The notes under the pieces: model-generated
The model's input: only the letters and a program-made list of their open reading frames with translations
The model's database searches: none
What the model was told of the DNA's origin: nothing
In this document: positions 1-12,783 of the stretch, in pieces
How positions within the stretch are numbered: the first letter of the stretch is position 1
Layout: each line of letters starts with the position of its first letter
Source of the DNA: Liolophura sinensis
Lineage: Eukaryota; Mollusca; Polyplacophora; Chitonida; Chitonidae
DNA: 64,000 nucleotides
Reading direction: 5' to 3'
Assembly (NCBI RefSeq): GCF_032854445.1
Contig: NC_088305.1
Location: forward strand, 27,428,628 to 27,492,627
Program-made: the position numbers and the translations under genes

Positions 1-720
1 CATTACAGTAATTTGTGATTGATTACAATCATAACATCCTTACAGTGTACCAGTCAGGCACAGACCTTACAGTAATTTGTGATTGATTACAATCATAGCA
101 TCTTTACAGCGTAGCAGTCAGGCACAGACATTACAGTAATTTGTGATTGATTACAATCATAACATCCTTGCAGCGTACCATTCAGGCACAGACATTACAG
201 TAATTTGTGATTGATTACAATCATAACATCCTTACAGTGTACCAGTCAGGCACAGACATTACAGTAATTTGTGATTGATTACAATTATAACATCCTTACA
301 GTGTACCAGTCAGGCACAGACATTACAGTAATTTGTGATTGATTACAATCATAACATCCTTGCAGCGTAGCAGTCAGGCACAGACATTACAGTAATTTGT
401 GATTGATTACAATCATAACATCCTTGCAGCGTAGCAGTCAGGCACAGACATTACAGTAATTTGTGATTGATTACAATCATAACATCCTTACAGCGTAGCA
501 TTCAGGCACAGACATTACAGTAATTTGTGATTGATTACAATCATAACATCCTTGCAGCGTACCAGTCAGGCACAGACCTTACAGTAATTTGTGATTGATT
601 ACAATCATAGCATCTTTACAGCGTAGCAGTCAGGCAAAGATATTACAGCAATTTGTGATTGATTACAATCATGACATCCTTACAGCGTAGCAGTCAGGCA
701 CAGACCTTACAGTAATTTGA
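1..720. repeat. 64-bp tandem array (about 11 copies)
   Basis: About 11 head-to-tail copies of a 64-bp unit differing by a few substitutions. The array probably continues beyond the left edge of the window. Each unit contains a short palindrome (TGATTG-ATTA-CAATCA) between a TTACAG motif and a CAGTCAGGCACAGA motif. Degenerate pieces rich in TTACAG/CAGT continue to about 1140. No gene is visible around it, so whether it is intronic or intergenic is unknown. Confidence 0.95.
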
Positions 721-1706
721 TTCCCAGTGCAGTACAGTGTGATTGATTACAATCATGACATCCCTAGTGTACTAGGTACATGTGCTTAAGTACAGCGTGG
801 CTGACTTCGGTCATAATATCCCACAATGCACCGGTCTCAGAGAGTAGGGCATTCATCGTCTTCTACAGTGCAGTTTCTAAAATTGCGACATTTACACGAA
901 ACAGTTTTGTGTAATTCCTTTTTACACCAAAAAATATTACAGTATTTTTACAATTTAGCAATATATTACAATCAAAAATGTAATAAAAGAATGCGAAAAG
1001 AAATTGTTACAATGTAGTATAGTCTCACTGGTACACTGAAGTATACTTTTCTTTATAGAAACTACAATACAAAGTGTTGCACTACAGTAGTGATCTAAGT
1101 TTTTACAGTCAGTACTATGTAACTTTTGCAGTTGCAGTCAGTTGTTTTTAAAAATGAATTCCATCCCATGGAACATATTTATTTTCAAGAACAATTCCAA
1201 AGACCTGGTTAGAGAATGTGTAGTGCAGTGCAAGTTTTGGAACATTCATCTGCCGAATATAAAGCTGTTAAGTTACTGTTGTATGACTGAGGCATCTGAG
1301 ATTGCATTGCTTAAGCATGATGTTTTGTTCTTGCAATTTAAATTTGCTTGTGTGATCAAGAAAAATTGGCAGAAATGTTTGTGTGTTTGATACAAGTTTT
1401 GTATCCACAAGACTTCAAGTGACTTGACATACGGCGCAGATGCTTCTAAATGTTGTACAGTTTCGACTGATTTTATTTTTGGCATGTTTGCTTTCATTAG
1501 GTGTTTGCATCCTTGAAGTCATGGCATTAAAAAACGAGCTATTCCTGCAATGTTTTTAATTTATTTTTGTTAACTGTAATTTTCAACAGTCATTCCACGC
1601 TTATCAACTAGTAGGTGAGATATTCTGGGTGTGCACCAAGTCAAATCCTTTAGAAAAATACTACATATATGTGTGTAATGCTTTTGCTTATGATTTTACA
1701 TCCCTG

Positions 1707-1722
1707 TGTGTGTGTGTGTGTC
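1707..1722. repeat. (TG)n microsatellite
   Basis: Short uninterrupted TG dinucleotide run in otherwise featureless AT-rich sequence. Confidence 0.8.
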
Positions 1723-2097
1723 TTGTTTGCTTACATGTTTGCTTACATGTGGGTTTGAGAGAGTAGGAATTTGTGTTTACTCTATAAAAGAATCTATTTC
1801 TGATTCTCTGTTAAGTCCTAGTTTTATGTGGGTCTATAATCTGTTGTTTGGAGACCCCTTATTTGTTCTGTGAGTGTGGTATAAAAATTGCTACTGTGCA
1901 CATGTAGATGTAATCTAATGATATCCTGGGAAAATTAGGCAGAATATTGAAAATCCAGATATTTGAGGCTCACTATTTGCAAGTCAGCTAAAGGGTTGTT
2001 TTCACCTCCACCTATCTGCTCCAGACCAAGCTCAGATTTATCTGATTTATCTGTTATCCAGTGGGTCTAAGGGTTTATTGTGCACGCTTCAGTATCG

Positions 2098-2250
2098 CCA
2101 CCATCCGCAGGTGCTGACAGACCTTCCCACGTATGGCTGGAGAGGAAGCCAGCATGAGCTGGACTTCATCTCACAGCAGCCGTGTTGGTGAGAGGCTCCT
2201 TGGTTATTGTGCCGTCCTGGCACGCTAACCTTCATGGCCACGGAGGCCTC
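2098..2250 (-). mobile_element. tRNA-derived SINE, family A, minus, 3' part missing
   Basis: Reverse complement carries the tRNA-like head (GGCCTCCGTGGCC, then the internal promoter region with a GTTGGTGAGAGG-type segment) and the middle part of family A. The 3' half with the conserved GAGTACGGCGTAAAACACC motif and AATAAATAAAT tail is absent. Confidence 0.75.
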
Positions 2251-2531
2251 AAAAAATTTTGAGTGCTCTGTTAGACATGAGTCAGATAATTTAATGAATG
2301 TTAATGGTGTATTTCACCTAGAGTTTAGCATTTGTATGATTTGTATGGTTTTATTAATTTCTTATCAGAAAAACTTTAATTGTTGGCACCAAAAGTATTT
2401 TTTTTAAGTGCATTTATACATTCCAAACTTTATGCAAAATACATTACATCTGACAAAGAAACTGTGAAATGAAGGTGCAGCTTAAAGTTGGGATGTACAT
2501 GTAAATATAGCAAGCATTTCCTATTCTGGTG

Positions 2532-2689
2532 CTCCAGCCGTAAGTGGGGAGATCTGCCAGCAACCTGCGGATGGTCGTGGGTTTCCCCCGGGCTGTGCCC
2601 AGTTTCCACCCACCATAATGCTGGCCGCCGTCGTATAAGTGAAATATTCTTGAGTACGGCGTAAAACACCAATCAAATAAATAAATAAA
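2532..2689 (+). mobile_element. SINE family A, plus, 5'-truncated with target duplication
   Basis: Contains the family A 3' half ending in GAGTACGGCGTAAAACACC and an (AATA)n tail. The tRNA head is missing. The copy is bounded by a 13-bp direct repeat TCCTATTCTGGTG at 2519-2531 and 2690-2702. It was therefore already 5'-truncated when it integrated, as expected of LINE-driven reverse transcription that stopped early. Confidence 0.9.
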
Positions 2690-2702
2690 TCCTATTCTGG
2701 TG

Positions 2703-5700
2703 TGGTTGTCAGTGTGTTGTGTTGTGTGGTGAGGAAGCTAGCCCTAAGGATCACCACAAAGCCTACACCTTGGTTTGCACATTTTGTCCATTGTAATTTT
2801 AACTGCTTTCATTACTTCATCATGTCCTTTGTTGCTTAATAGCTGGTGGCCATTGTGTGTATTTATCTTTTATTTATGTGTCTTTGATAAAGTGCTATAG
2901 ATCCTACCTTGTGTTTGGGGCATTTTGTGGGTATAGTTTGGTTAATTGATCTTACATTTGAGTGAACATTTAAGATTCAAGAAACAATTCAATTGAAACA
3001 AAAAGAACATTGAAATGATCATACCTGTTCTTGCTGTCATCATGTAGTCACATAAGATATTTCAGATATGTTTCTCTTTAGCAGCTTGGTATTATTTTTA
3101 AACTATCTTCACAATGTATTGTTTTTAAACTAGCTTCACATTTTTTTTGGTTAAACGGTTATACACAATTCAAGCAGTATGATTTTCATTGGCATGGCCT
3201 TGAATCCGTTTTCAAAGCCAAAAGCATAAGAAGGGCAAAGTTTGTGGCAAAATGGTTCAGACATGTTGGCACAATATTTGTGATTAACTTAAAATCAGAT
3301 CTACTAAGTGATGAGTCAGGAGGAGGAATGGCAACTAACTTTGGTGCGAGTTGTCGAAAGATTACCTGTTCAGAGCACCATTTTTGTCTGTTCAGGTATT
3401 CAGACTTTTGAACTCTTCAATGCAGAAGCTGTTTTAAGCTGACGTTTCCGTCTATACAGGTGTCTGAAATCCTTTTAATGATGCTTATTTTCTGTTTTCT
3501 TTTCTCACCAGATAAACCAGCTGTGCCAGAACTCCAGTGAGTAACAGTGGATGCCACTTCTAGCCTATAGGCGTGCATATTTCAGAGGAGCTACAGCGGT
3601 CGCTTTTTTTCCATGGGGAAAAATGCAATTTCTTCTGCGACCATGTTGTCCGTTTTTGACGCTTTGTATAAAATAACACCAGGGCAAGTTTTTTTGTAGC
3701 ATTCCTTAAGCTTTCTGTGTGTGTGCATAAACTTGGCAACAATCCACCATCTGAAATAGAACACCCAGCCCTTACAGGAAAATCTAGACTACTTTGGAAA
3801 GGGACAAGAAGTACCTGTCTATCCCAGACTGTCTCGCATTTACATGTGCCCTTGGGACTGTTTGGTAACATAGAATGAATTCTGGAGAGAAAAAGGGGAA
3901 AGGATATTTACAACTGGTGAAAATGTATTGCGATATAAGATGGCATGGTGCTCCATTAGTAATGTAAACATTTTGACCTAGTGGTTTAAGTTTAGATACG
4001 TGTAGTTTGGCCGAAAACATGGAATAGATTTGAAAATAAAGATGTGACTGGGTAGGCCAGAATTGGTATTCTACCACTGTGTTAAGCATCCATTCTGAAC
4101 GAAGTATTTCCAGACAGTCCCTTGATCATAAGTAAGTACAAGACAGTCTGGGATTTTAGAGACTGGACAATTTTTGGATTTTGTGCAGTTCCCCCTCACT
4201 CTCTTCATTCTGTATATACAAGACAACTATTTATAGACTTGGTGTTTAATATATGAATATATGTTCATCTATACGTAAATACATACATGCATATATATAT
4301 ATATATGAAATCTCACATGCCACAACCTTTATATTTAAAATTATAGGTATGTGCTATATTTCAATTCACCATTTTACAATTGGGTATAGCTCTACATGGG
4401 AAACTGTGAACCGAAACAATATTGTGACAGAGCTTTTTTGATTCAACATGGTCAAAGTAAATTCCTGCATTTTAACAGCTGCTGAAAGCCACATATGGAT
4501 GAAGATACTGTAATGCTTTACAACATGGAGATGCATATAACATCTCAGTTTTTTGCACCAGTGTGATATATGTGAAATAAATAGATTTCTCTAAATTTGT
4601 CAGATATGTATAGGGACAGATTTAGCAAGGTTTTGTGCAGTCTCCTATGGGGGTGTGCACGATATAAAACCAGGTTTTCCTTATCTGAAATATTTGAGAT
4701 TTTGACCACCTGTTATCAGACTAGTCTGGCATCTGGGTCACCCTTGGGTTTGACAGCTGTATCACCTGTTGGGATAGGTGTTGTACACGACATCTGGATG
4801 ACTCCCTTAAACACAGAATGGCCAACATAGCAACATGGGCTTTATCACTGCTAGAAAGACACTGAGATACTCATTAATTTCAGTTATCAAATTGTTTTTC
4901 TGCAGAGCTTACATGTTCAGATTTCATAATACTTCTAGCCTAGGCCTTCAAAAGTTAATAATTTTCCATATTTACTAAATTGCAATACACACAATAAAAA
5001 GAGAGAGAAATGATACCAATAGATCTAAGCCAAAGACACCCCAAAGTGACCCAGATTGCCAATAGCACTGTCTGAAATGGAACACTATCAATGTTTTTTC
5101 GATGACCCTTCTTGCCACTGTAGCAAGAGCAATGGAGGTCATACTTTCGCACAAGCTTCACTATTTCCCATTTCCCATCAAATAATTGGAATTTGCAAGT
5201 CACCAGTACCTTGCCGGGAACACGACCAACTGGTACCTTTCTGCAGAACATGATTGTATGGTCCAGTTGAACTTGGCTTTATAGATTGACGGACACCAAC
5301 CCTAAAAATTGTCTTTCTTTAGCCGAACAAGGTTATTACCTCTTGTCTCCGTTTAACTGAGTGGTGTACTTTATTGAATTCTTCAGTTTTGTTCAAAACC
5401 TTTTTTCGTGACTTGTAATTTTCTGCCAGAAACTGTCATGTTGGATTTTTAAGTTAATGGTCACGTGCTGTGAAATCTAAGACCGTCATTTTATGTTCCT
5501 TTAATTCTCTTGAACTCGTTATGAGGCTCTGGTCTTATTCTTTACTGATTATGGTGCTTAAAGATTGTTGATTACTTGTCATATTTGTGTGGAGTTGTAT
5601 GTTTGTTTGTTTTTTTTTTTTGTTTTTCATTTTTTATTATTCTTATTTATTTATTCTTACTGTTCGTTTCAATGGCCTTGACCTTGTATAATTTTGATTC

Positions 5701-7900
5701 ATACCACTCAAAAGTTCGGTGTTGGAAAGGCTTTCATTGGGGAACATGTGTCCAATAATTAAACATGGTGAGAAAATCCGAAATGTTTCAGGTAGATAAA
5801 ACACACAGAAGAGAACAAATAACTGGATTTGTTAGTTGTTGTAAGTTATCACCTTTGTGATATATGTCATTATGACTTAATGACATTTTTTTTTTAATAA
5901 AAGGTGGCATGTGTTGAAAGGGAGCTTAGTTTCTAATGAATAAGCACTAGCCAGACACCAGTGTCAGTTACATCATTTCAGAACAAGGAGTCGATTTCAC
6001 CGCCTTTTTCACTTTTGGCAGAATCGTAGATTTAAATATAACGAAAAGCATGTGATACCAATAGTTCAAATTGTTGAGCATTTTACCTTCTGTACATTTC
6101 CGTACTTTTGGCATTTGAGGGTAAAACCAAAAAGCAGGCCTTTAGAACGGGGTCTCATAATTTGGCTCGTGTGGAATTGGTCCCTTGGCAACCAGATTGC
6201 ATAGTTGTCAGGTAGAACATATATATCACATATATATACACATTACCACGTGTATTGTTTAGTGTTTCCTTCAGACTGTTTATTATTTTCTTATAAACTG
6301 GGTGAATTTTACCGATTTCCTTCAACATCTATCTTCACTGTTGCCATTTTATTGCCATGAATTGAGAGCAAATATTTAAACATATTAATAAGCCTTTTGA
6401 AAACATTGTCATTTTACACGGTGGACACTACCTGCGATAATTTATTTTACCGTATTTTTTTTATTATTTTTCTTTATCTCCCGTCGTTGTTCCATCGCTT
6501 GTTCCCTGTTGGTAATTCGTGTTTTCATGGCATGCGCGACAACAGTGGTAGCCAATAAAGCCAAGAACAGATATAAATTTCCTGGCGTATTTGCCGTTTT
6601 CTGGCACATCTTATGGTGTTGATATATCGCATAGATTATGCATGCTTCCTACAAATCGTCTGGTATGTGCTTTGGAAAAGGACAGCTGTGTCAAGCAGAA
6701 TTGAAGCTGTACTTTTCTATGATCGAAAAGTAGTTGTAACCACATGTATTAAATGTTTCACACAAAAATCTTAGATGTGTGTCGTATCAGCCGCTGTCTG
6801 TGTCGAAGATGTTGCGTCGTCGTGCCAACTACGTCGCTTTTGTCGCATACAGATTTGCGTGGTACATGTAATGCAAATTTACCTAATAGTGGTCGCAGCG
6901 CAACGTTGTCGGCGTATTTGTGAAACATTTGTTGCTTTCGTAGTGCAACATGTTATCGCTGCCACTATGCAACCTTCTCTAACGATACCTAATCTTAATC
7001 AACTTCCGCCGCAATTTATTTCATGCCGCACGGGTAATATTTATTGCCGCCTTCCCCTTCATTCACACACGCTTAGCGAAATTTGTGGTTTTGATGTATA
7101 TCTGTGGATGATCTAATTTTTGTTGCTCCACTCGGGTATGGTTTTGTAAAAAGAAAAAGTCCTGCTTTGGATGTTTTGCCAGTTGCGCCTGCGTCGACAA
7201 TTCATTACTAGTCACAGCGCATTGATCCGATTGGCTGTACATTTGTATATAGTCATTTTGAGTATGAGGTTTTTGTTTACCTTTGCATTGTTTACGTGTC
7301 GACCCATCGTGGGAATTTTTCATAGACACAAGGACTGGTTGCAATAGCTTGTTTTATTTTTATTTTCCAACAGAGTAGATTTGGAAAGAATGTGCACAGG
7401 GGACACTTTAAAGAAACACAGAAGACGCCTCAAGCAATAGTAGTACCAAGTACCTTTTTAGGCAAATTTTAGAAATGAGCGTGAGTTGTTTTTCAGCTGA
7501 CGAAAATCATTCTGTGATGGACTTGCAAGGAGGCTAAGGATTTATCCGAATATAACTGGATAAAAAGATTTGTAACAATCACTGCATTTATTATTTTTGT
7601 TACAATCATTTCCGCTCCTTTTTGAAGTTGTTCCGTGTGGTTTTTGTTTGTCTTTTTTCCTCCAATAATTGGCTGTGTACAAATAATTTATCTTAAAATA
7701 GGAATCATTACAATGTGTGGTTTGCTTTTACGAACGCTTTGCCAAGGCAAGCAACCCACTCTGTGTCGGTCAGCTTATTAGGTGTTGTGATGTTTGGCTT
7801 ATGAACTTTGTAAGCTATATGGTGACAGATTAAAATTCAGATCATGTAAATTTTTGTCTTGTCCTGTTTTTGATTCATTGATTCAGTGATATCGGCCGCA
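2703..7900. other. Gene-poor AT-rich stretch
   Basis: No recognisable protein-coding exon series. Only short accidental reading frames occur (longest 113 codons near 6775-7116, with no recognisable motif). A polypyrimidine-tract acceptor followed 25 nt later by GTGAGTAAC is seen at 3512-3542 and discussed as a possible microexon. The rest could be intron, UTR or intergenic sequence of a gene outside the window. Confidence 0.4.
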
Positions 7901-8307
7901 GTTGGAACGAATCATTGTGCCGACTGCATCATCGGTGAAACTGGAGCTCAGTTTCTAGTCTTGAGATCGCAGGCTCGAGTCCAGCTCTTGCTGGTTTGGT
8001 TGTAATTTATTTCTGGAAGTTTCACACCAGGTGGAAGATAGTGGTTTGCTCCAGTTATTCCAATTTCCAAAGAAAAATTCTTTAGTGCTGGTTAATTGAA
8101 ATGCCATGTCAAAGATACCAGGCATGACTCTCATCCCACAATATTCTGACCCCAGATCGAAATGTAATAGACCGGTTTTCATGGTCCATCTCACGGTACA
8201 AACGAGGAAACACAATGGCTGGTAATACACGGTAGCATAATGGCGTCACACCCTGGACGCACATGCGATGGTGGTTGTACACTGGAGTTATACAAAACAC
8301 TACGGCT

Positions 8308-8398
8308 TAGAGAGTAAAACCCACGCAGCGATGACAGTATGATAATTGACATATGGTCACATCTGTTACCGGTGAAGTCCAGCCTCTTGTCAATTTAT
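8308..8398 (+). repeat. Dispersed repeat family D copy
   Basis: Starts with AGAGAGTAAAACC and continues through a GTTACCGGTGAA segment to CTTGTCAATTT. Similar segments occur at 10650-10728 (minus), 22448-22690, 25785-25912 and 42390-42660, so this is an interspersed element of unknown class. Confidence 0.55.
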
Positions 8399-8423
8399 CG
8401 ACTTTCGAACAAATTTAAAACTG

Positions 8424-8570
8424 CCGTGGCCTAGTTGTTAAAGGCGCTTGCTTTTCAGACAGTGTAACATAAGAATTGCGGGTTCAAAGCCAGCTTTGGA
8501 TAGGGAATTTGTAGATGGACGATCCTCGCCTGTGCAGTCTAAATTTGTAATGAGGAGTCGCCTTCAAGCA
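8424..8570 (+). mobile_element. tRNA-derived SINE, family C (partial)
   Basis: tRNA-like head with box A-like TGGCCTAGTTGTTAAAGGCG and box B-like GGGTTCAAAGCC, followed by CTTTGGATAGGGAATTT. The same segment follows the box B at 33113-33367, defining a second tRNA-headed family. Confidence 0.6.
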
Positions 8571-8589
8571 GTATGATGTAGAAAAAGTA

Positions 8590-8664
8590 ATCTACCCAGA
8601 TCCGGGGTTGATCCCAGGTCTCCCGAATGCGAGGCGCACGCTCTAACCATTAGGCCACGGAGAA
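8590..8664 (-). mobile_element. tRNA-derived SINE head, minus
   Basis: On the minus strand this reads CTCCGTGGCCTAATGGTTAG (box A-like), then GGGATCAACCCC (box B-like). The ends do not pair into an acceptor stem, so this is a retroposed tRNA-like head and not a functional tRNA gene. Confidence 0.55.
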
Positions 8665-8786
8665 AGTGATGTCTGGACATACGCAGATAAAAAGAGCTCA
8701 CCAGATAAGCAGCTTACAAGGTATTCTAATGATAAGATAAAATGAACATTACGTTACCCATGTTTTTGTTATATAGCAGGTACATG

Positions 8787-9045
8787 TACACTGAAAAAAT
8801 AATGTGTTAGTTTTAACCGAAAGTCTGTTGCCTGAGTGAAGCTAGAATGTCTTCTGTTATTCCAGCAGATTATTCTTTTAAATATAACACACATATTCTA
8901 TTAATTCAACATTAATATTCTATTAAACTAACAGGATATTATGTTGAATATGACTTAGTAGCATACTATAATATTAGAACACATTCTAGCATCACTTAGA
9001 CAGCAGACATTCTGTTAAAATTAACAAACTAATTTTTTGAGTGTA
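8787..9045. mobile_element. MITE with about 80-bp inverted repeats and TA duplication
   Basis: The left end begins TACACTGAAAAAATAATG. The right end, reverse-complemented, begins TACACTCAAAAAATTAGT, and the two halves stay alignable for about 80 bp (GTCTGTTGCCTGAGTGAAGC against GTCTGCTGTCTAAGTGATGC). No coding capacity. The terminal TA and CACTG start suggest a non-autonomous Tc1/mariner-type element; the superfamily is inferred. Confidence 0.8.
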
Positions 9046-10330
9046 AATGAATCAAATATAGTAAATTTTTGAAGAAAATCAATTTCAGTGTTTTTTAGCA
9101 CAGTTCGACGATTTTCAACACGCAAACAATTTATACGTTGCTCTTTTCATTCAGCGATTTTGAGCTTTGCAGCGGTGTTAATTTTCGATCAGGTGACCTG
9201 CAAATATCAAGGAAATTGCCTTTTTTTGCATTTTGATCTGAATTTACGACAATAGTATACATAGCATAAAAAAGAATAAGACAAGATTCCTGATCAGGAG
9301 CTCAACTTACGTCAAGTTTAGAAATTTTTTGTTCTCACCTGACATCACTTTTGCTGTTTCAGTTAAAACCTAATTTGCCCTCACAATGCACTCTTTTTCT
9401 TCTCAAGTAGCCCCCAGGAATCGCTATGACGTGTGTTAAATATCAAGTCAGTCAGACATGGGGTTCTGTAGAAAATAACTTTCAAATGTTTTCATTGAAA
9501 ACCCAAAATGGCACCTGGTCACGTGACTGAGGACGAAATTATTACTCGCCAAAGTTCATCTCGAGGTCGACTATATACCTAAGTTTCGGGTGTTTCTGCC
9601 ATGCTGTTTTAACTCCAGAAGTTTTTCAATAACAAAAAAAGGCATAAGGGCATTTTTTTGGCATGTCCTATTTCCACCATATTCAGAATCAGTTTCCAAA
9701 ATTGCCTTGATCACGACTATTTTCGGCAGAAAAATTATCAGCAGTGTAGAAATTATTGGTGAAAAACTCGTTTTTTTGTTGGTTTTTTTTTTTGGTTACA
9801 TGACATTTTCAATAAATAGCAAGCTTGTACAATTTTCAACCGAGGAAATCCTTATGAACAAATGAACATGTCTAAGCTGTGTGCAACAGCAGTTTCAATT
9901 CCTGCATCAGCCGCTCTGGAGAAGAAGATTGTTTTTTCGCCTTGCACAAAATCCAACTTTACCGCAATGTCAGTGATCAAAAGCTTCCAAAAGTTTAGTT
10001 GTACAACTCCTGGGTTCGTATTTGTCATGCGTCTTAAAACTTAGGTCAAAAATTCAAACTCAGCTATAGTTAAAATGTTAGGCACTAGGAAGTTTAAAAT
10101 TTGTTTTAAAAATTAAAATCTTTACTGCAGAACAATGTGCCAGTCATAATTTCAAATTTCTATTATGGGTTTGGCTTTTTAAGAACTTGCAGTTTTTCAC
10201 TTAAGTCTTAAGTTGCTTGATAGATACGGGCCCAGGTCCTTACCTAAAACATGCTGAAGTTTCACAAATGGCTGATCAATCATTTTTTTTTATCAAACAT
10301 GCTGTACAATTTTTGAAGTTTGAACACAAC
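9046..10330. other. No gene seen
   Basis: AT-rich sequence with short accidental reading frames (9590-9865, 9862-10044) that carry no recognisable motif. Nothing else can be supported here. Confidence 0.4.
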
Positions 10331-10337
10331 GTCTACA

Positions 10338-10540
10338 AGGAGCCTTTCACCAGTGCGTTCTGTGAGTTGAAGTGCAGCTCATGGTGGTTTCCTCTCCGGC
10401 TGCACGTGGGAAGGTCTGTTAGTAACTTACTGATGGTCGTGGGTTTCCTCCGGGCTCCGCCCGGTTTTCTTCCAACACAACACAATATAATTGAAACATT
10501 CTTGAGTCACAAGATATAAATAAGATAAATAAATAAACAA
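10338..10540 (+). mobile_element. SINE family A, plus, diverged
   Basis: Diverged copy with part of the head (CACCAGTGCGTTCTGTGAGT), GGTCGTGGGTTTCCTCCGGG in the body, ATTCTTGAGT and an AT-rich AAATAAATAAA tail. Confidence 0.75.
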
Positions 10541-10649
10541 ATTAATGACATTTTGTAGCTGTTCGGGTAATAATCCGAACAAAAACAATAGGGATTCAAT
10601 CCAGAATGGCTTAATCCCCATACAAAACCCTAACTGAGGTAAACTGAAA

Positions 10650-10728
10650 AAAGGCCGTATTTCACTGGTTGCGTGTGATCAGATTTCACACCGTCGTTAC
10701 TGCTCTAGTTTTACTCTCTATGCTTTGG
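10650..10728 (-). repeat. Dispersed repeat family D copy, minus
   Basis: The reverse complement reads AGAGAGTAAAACTAGAGCAG, then ACGACGGTGTGAAATCTG and CACACGCAACCAGTGAAAT. These blocks are shared with the copies near 8308 and 42390. Confidence 0.55.
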
Positions 10729-10950
10729 GTCATTAATTATAGTGTATTCCTGCATAAAACAGGATTCTGCTGGTGGACTAAGCCTCCCCGAGGCCCGATC
10801 CTTTTGCTTTGTTTTTATGTTATTGTATGTTACATGGGATGATAACACAGCTTTCTGAGTAATTCCAGACCAGTGACGTTTAATAAATTGCAAATGACAT
10901 CACTGTATTTTTACCTGACAATTCTGCTTAAGCCATGGTCCCAATACCTG

Positions 10951-11010
10951 GTGTATTTACCTGGACAGTTAGAATAAAACCCTCATGAGGCTGTTTTACT
11001 CTCTATGCGC
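10951..11010 (-). repeat. Dispersed repeat family D fragment
   Basis: The reverse complement has AGAGAGTAAAACAGCCTCAT followed by GGGTTTTATTCTAACTG, the block found in the copy at 42390-42660. A related piece lies at about 17279-17320. Confidence 0.45.
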
Positions 11011-12700
11011 TCAGTTATTATATTAATATTCCGTTGGCCTCGAAATATCATGAACCTGAACTTCATGGTTTCTCTTTGTTTTAAGATCAAGATCAAACTT
11101 TTGAAAGTATACAAATCCATTTTGTCTCACCCTGTGTGTGCTGAGATAGTTTGACCACCTTATTTTTTGTTCAAAATCTGTTACAGAATCGCACGTATCT
11201 TCCTATGTTTTTGCGTAACACACAGTTTGCACTGGAAAAAGTTCTGAGCCAAGTGTTTGAGAAAAATTCTTGTGATGATAAGCGAATTTTCACCCGTGGA
11301 ACCCCGGACTGAAGGTGTGACTATCCTAGACGCATCACTTGTGACGGCTCAGCCTATGGTACCGTGTCACTCATGTCTTACAACCCTTATTATCGCAGGG
11401 ACACAGAGGTTTTCAAATGAAACAGGACGTCAAGATGTTGCCGTTCAAGATTACCCATTTCGTGCTCATTTTTATCATCAGCAGAGTTAGTACAGCATTG
11501 CTAGATTTAGAGTAAAGCATATCATCATTGGCCTCCACTGTACTTTCGGCACTGGTGACTCTTTCTGCTCCACACCACAAGAGTTACCAGACTGTGCAAT
11601 TAATCCTAGGATTTATTTATTTATTTGATTTACTTTTTATTAAGGAAAGCTACCGTTCTTCAAGAATTCTAGCTAGGAAAATATCAAAATATTAGTCATT
11701 TTTCCCCATTTTTTGCGTTCATTCAGCTATAAACGGTCATTTTTCCACAGTAGTACGAACTGTTCACAAGTCAGGGTCCAACACATACAAGAAAAATAAA
11801 ACAACGGAAAACTAAAGCCGATAAGACAACACTGACGAGTATAATATGACGGAGAAGTACACATCACCTATCAAGAATGCCGGAAAAACCTTATTCGACT
11901 GTCATGTTGCCAAAATTTGCATTCTGTTTCTAAGTTGTATAAATCGCAGTATCTTTATTTATTACAGAGAAAATCGTGGTTGTGATCTCCACATACGATA
12001 AATATATAAAAGTTATGTAAGTAAAATACGTGTAGAGCTGAGAGTTAGGTCTTTCAGCATTTCACACATAAGCAATTCTCTACATCGAGAATTCCTGAGA
12101 GCACTTAGATCTTCGATGATTTTGGTCGCAAATCTATACGTCGAAACAGACATTCGTATATCAACCGTCAACCTAATGGACGTTCAAGGGAAGTAATCCT
12201 AATGCCAATTCCCAAAGTAAAGCCCACCACAGATCACCACAGAACTAAGACAGTACGGTATATAAAGTATGAAATTAGGACAGAATCTTGCAAAGAGAAG
12301 CTGGCAACAGTTTTCAAATGATGTTGAAAGGACCCAAGGCATGTTCTAGGCGAATGAGTGAAACCAGTATTCAAATCGTGTACCGTGCTAACACGTGTAT
12401 ATGCATGACCGATAAAGGTCTCTAACTGAATGCAATATATAATACTCACGTCTAGAGGAGTAAAAGAAAATAAATCAAAATAAAATTCTTTTGTCTTTTT
12501 TTGTGTTTTAAATCAGAATATTTTTCATTAAAGGATTCTTGATTCTTGGCGTAATTTATCAAATCTAAAAGTACTCATTTATGAAGAAATATTAGTCATT
12601 TGTGAAAAAGTATTGATAGCGCGTAATAGAAAAGAGCAAGACTCAACCAGCACATGGGCACGAGCCTATGTCAACGTTTTGGTCCATATCACTAGTGGTT
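11011..12700. other. Presumed upstream region of the MSP130-like cluster, nothing recognisable
   Basis: No repeat or exon that I can support. The last part lies directly upstream of the orphan first exon at 12784 and may contain its promoter. A CACACGTGATTGG segment (E-box-like CACGTG with an inverted CCAAT) sits at 12713-12725, and no TATA box is evident. Confidence 0.35.
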
Positions 12701-12783
12701 CCAAAACCCGTCACACGTGATTGGAAAACGGAAAACGGGTTTTTATCGGAGGAACCTCGCTGGTGAATCCCAGACAGCGGAAA

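Noticed and set aside
8590-8664. Functional tRNA gene on the minus strand
   Set aside because: Box A- and B-like motifs are present but there is no pairing acceptor stem or convincing anticodon arm; read as a SINE head.
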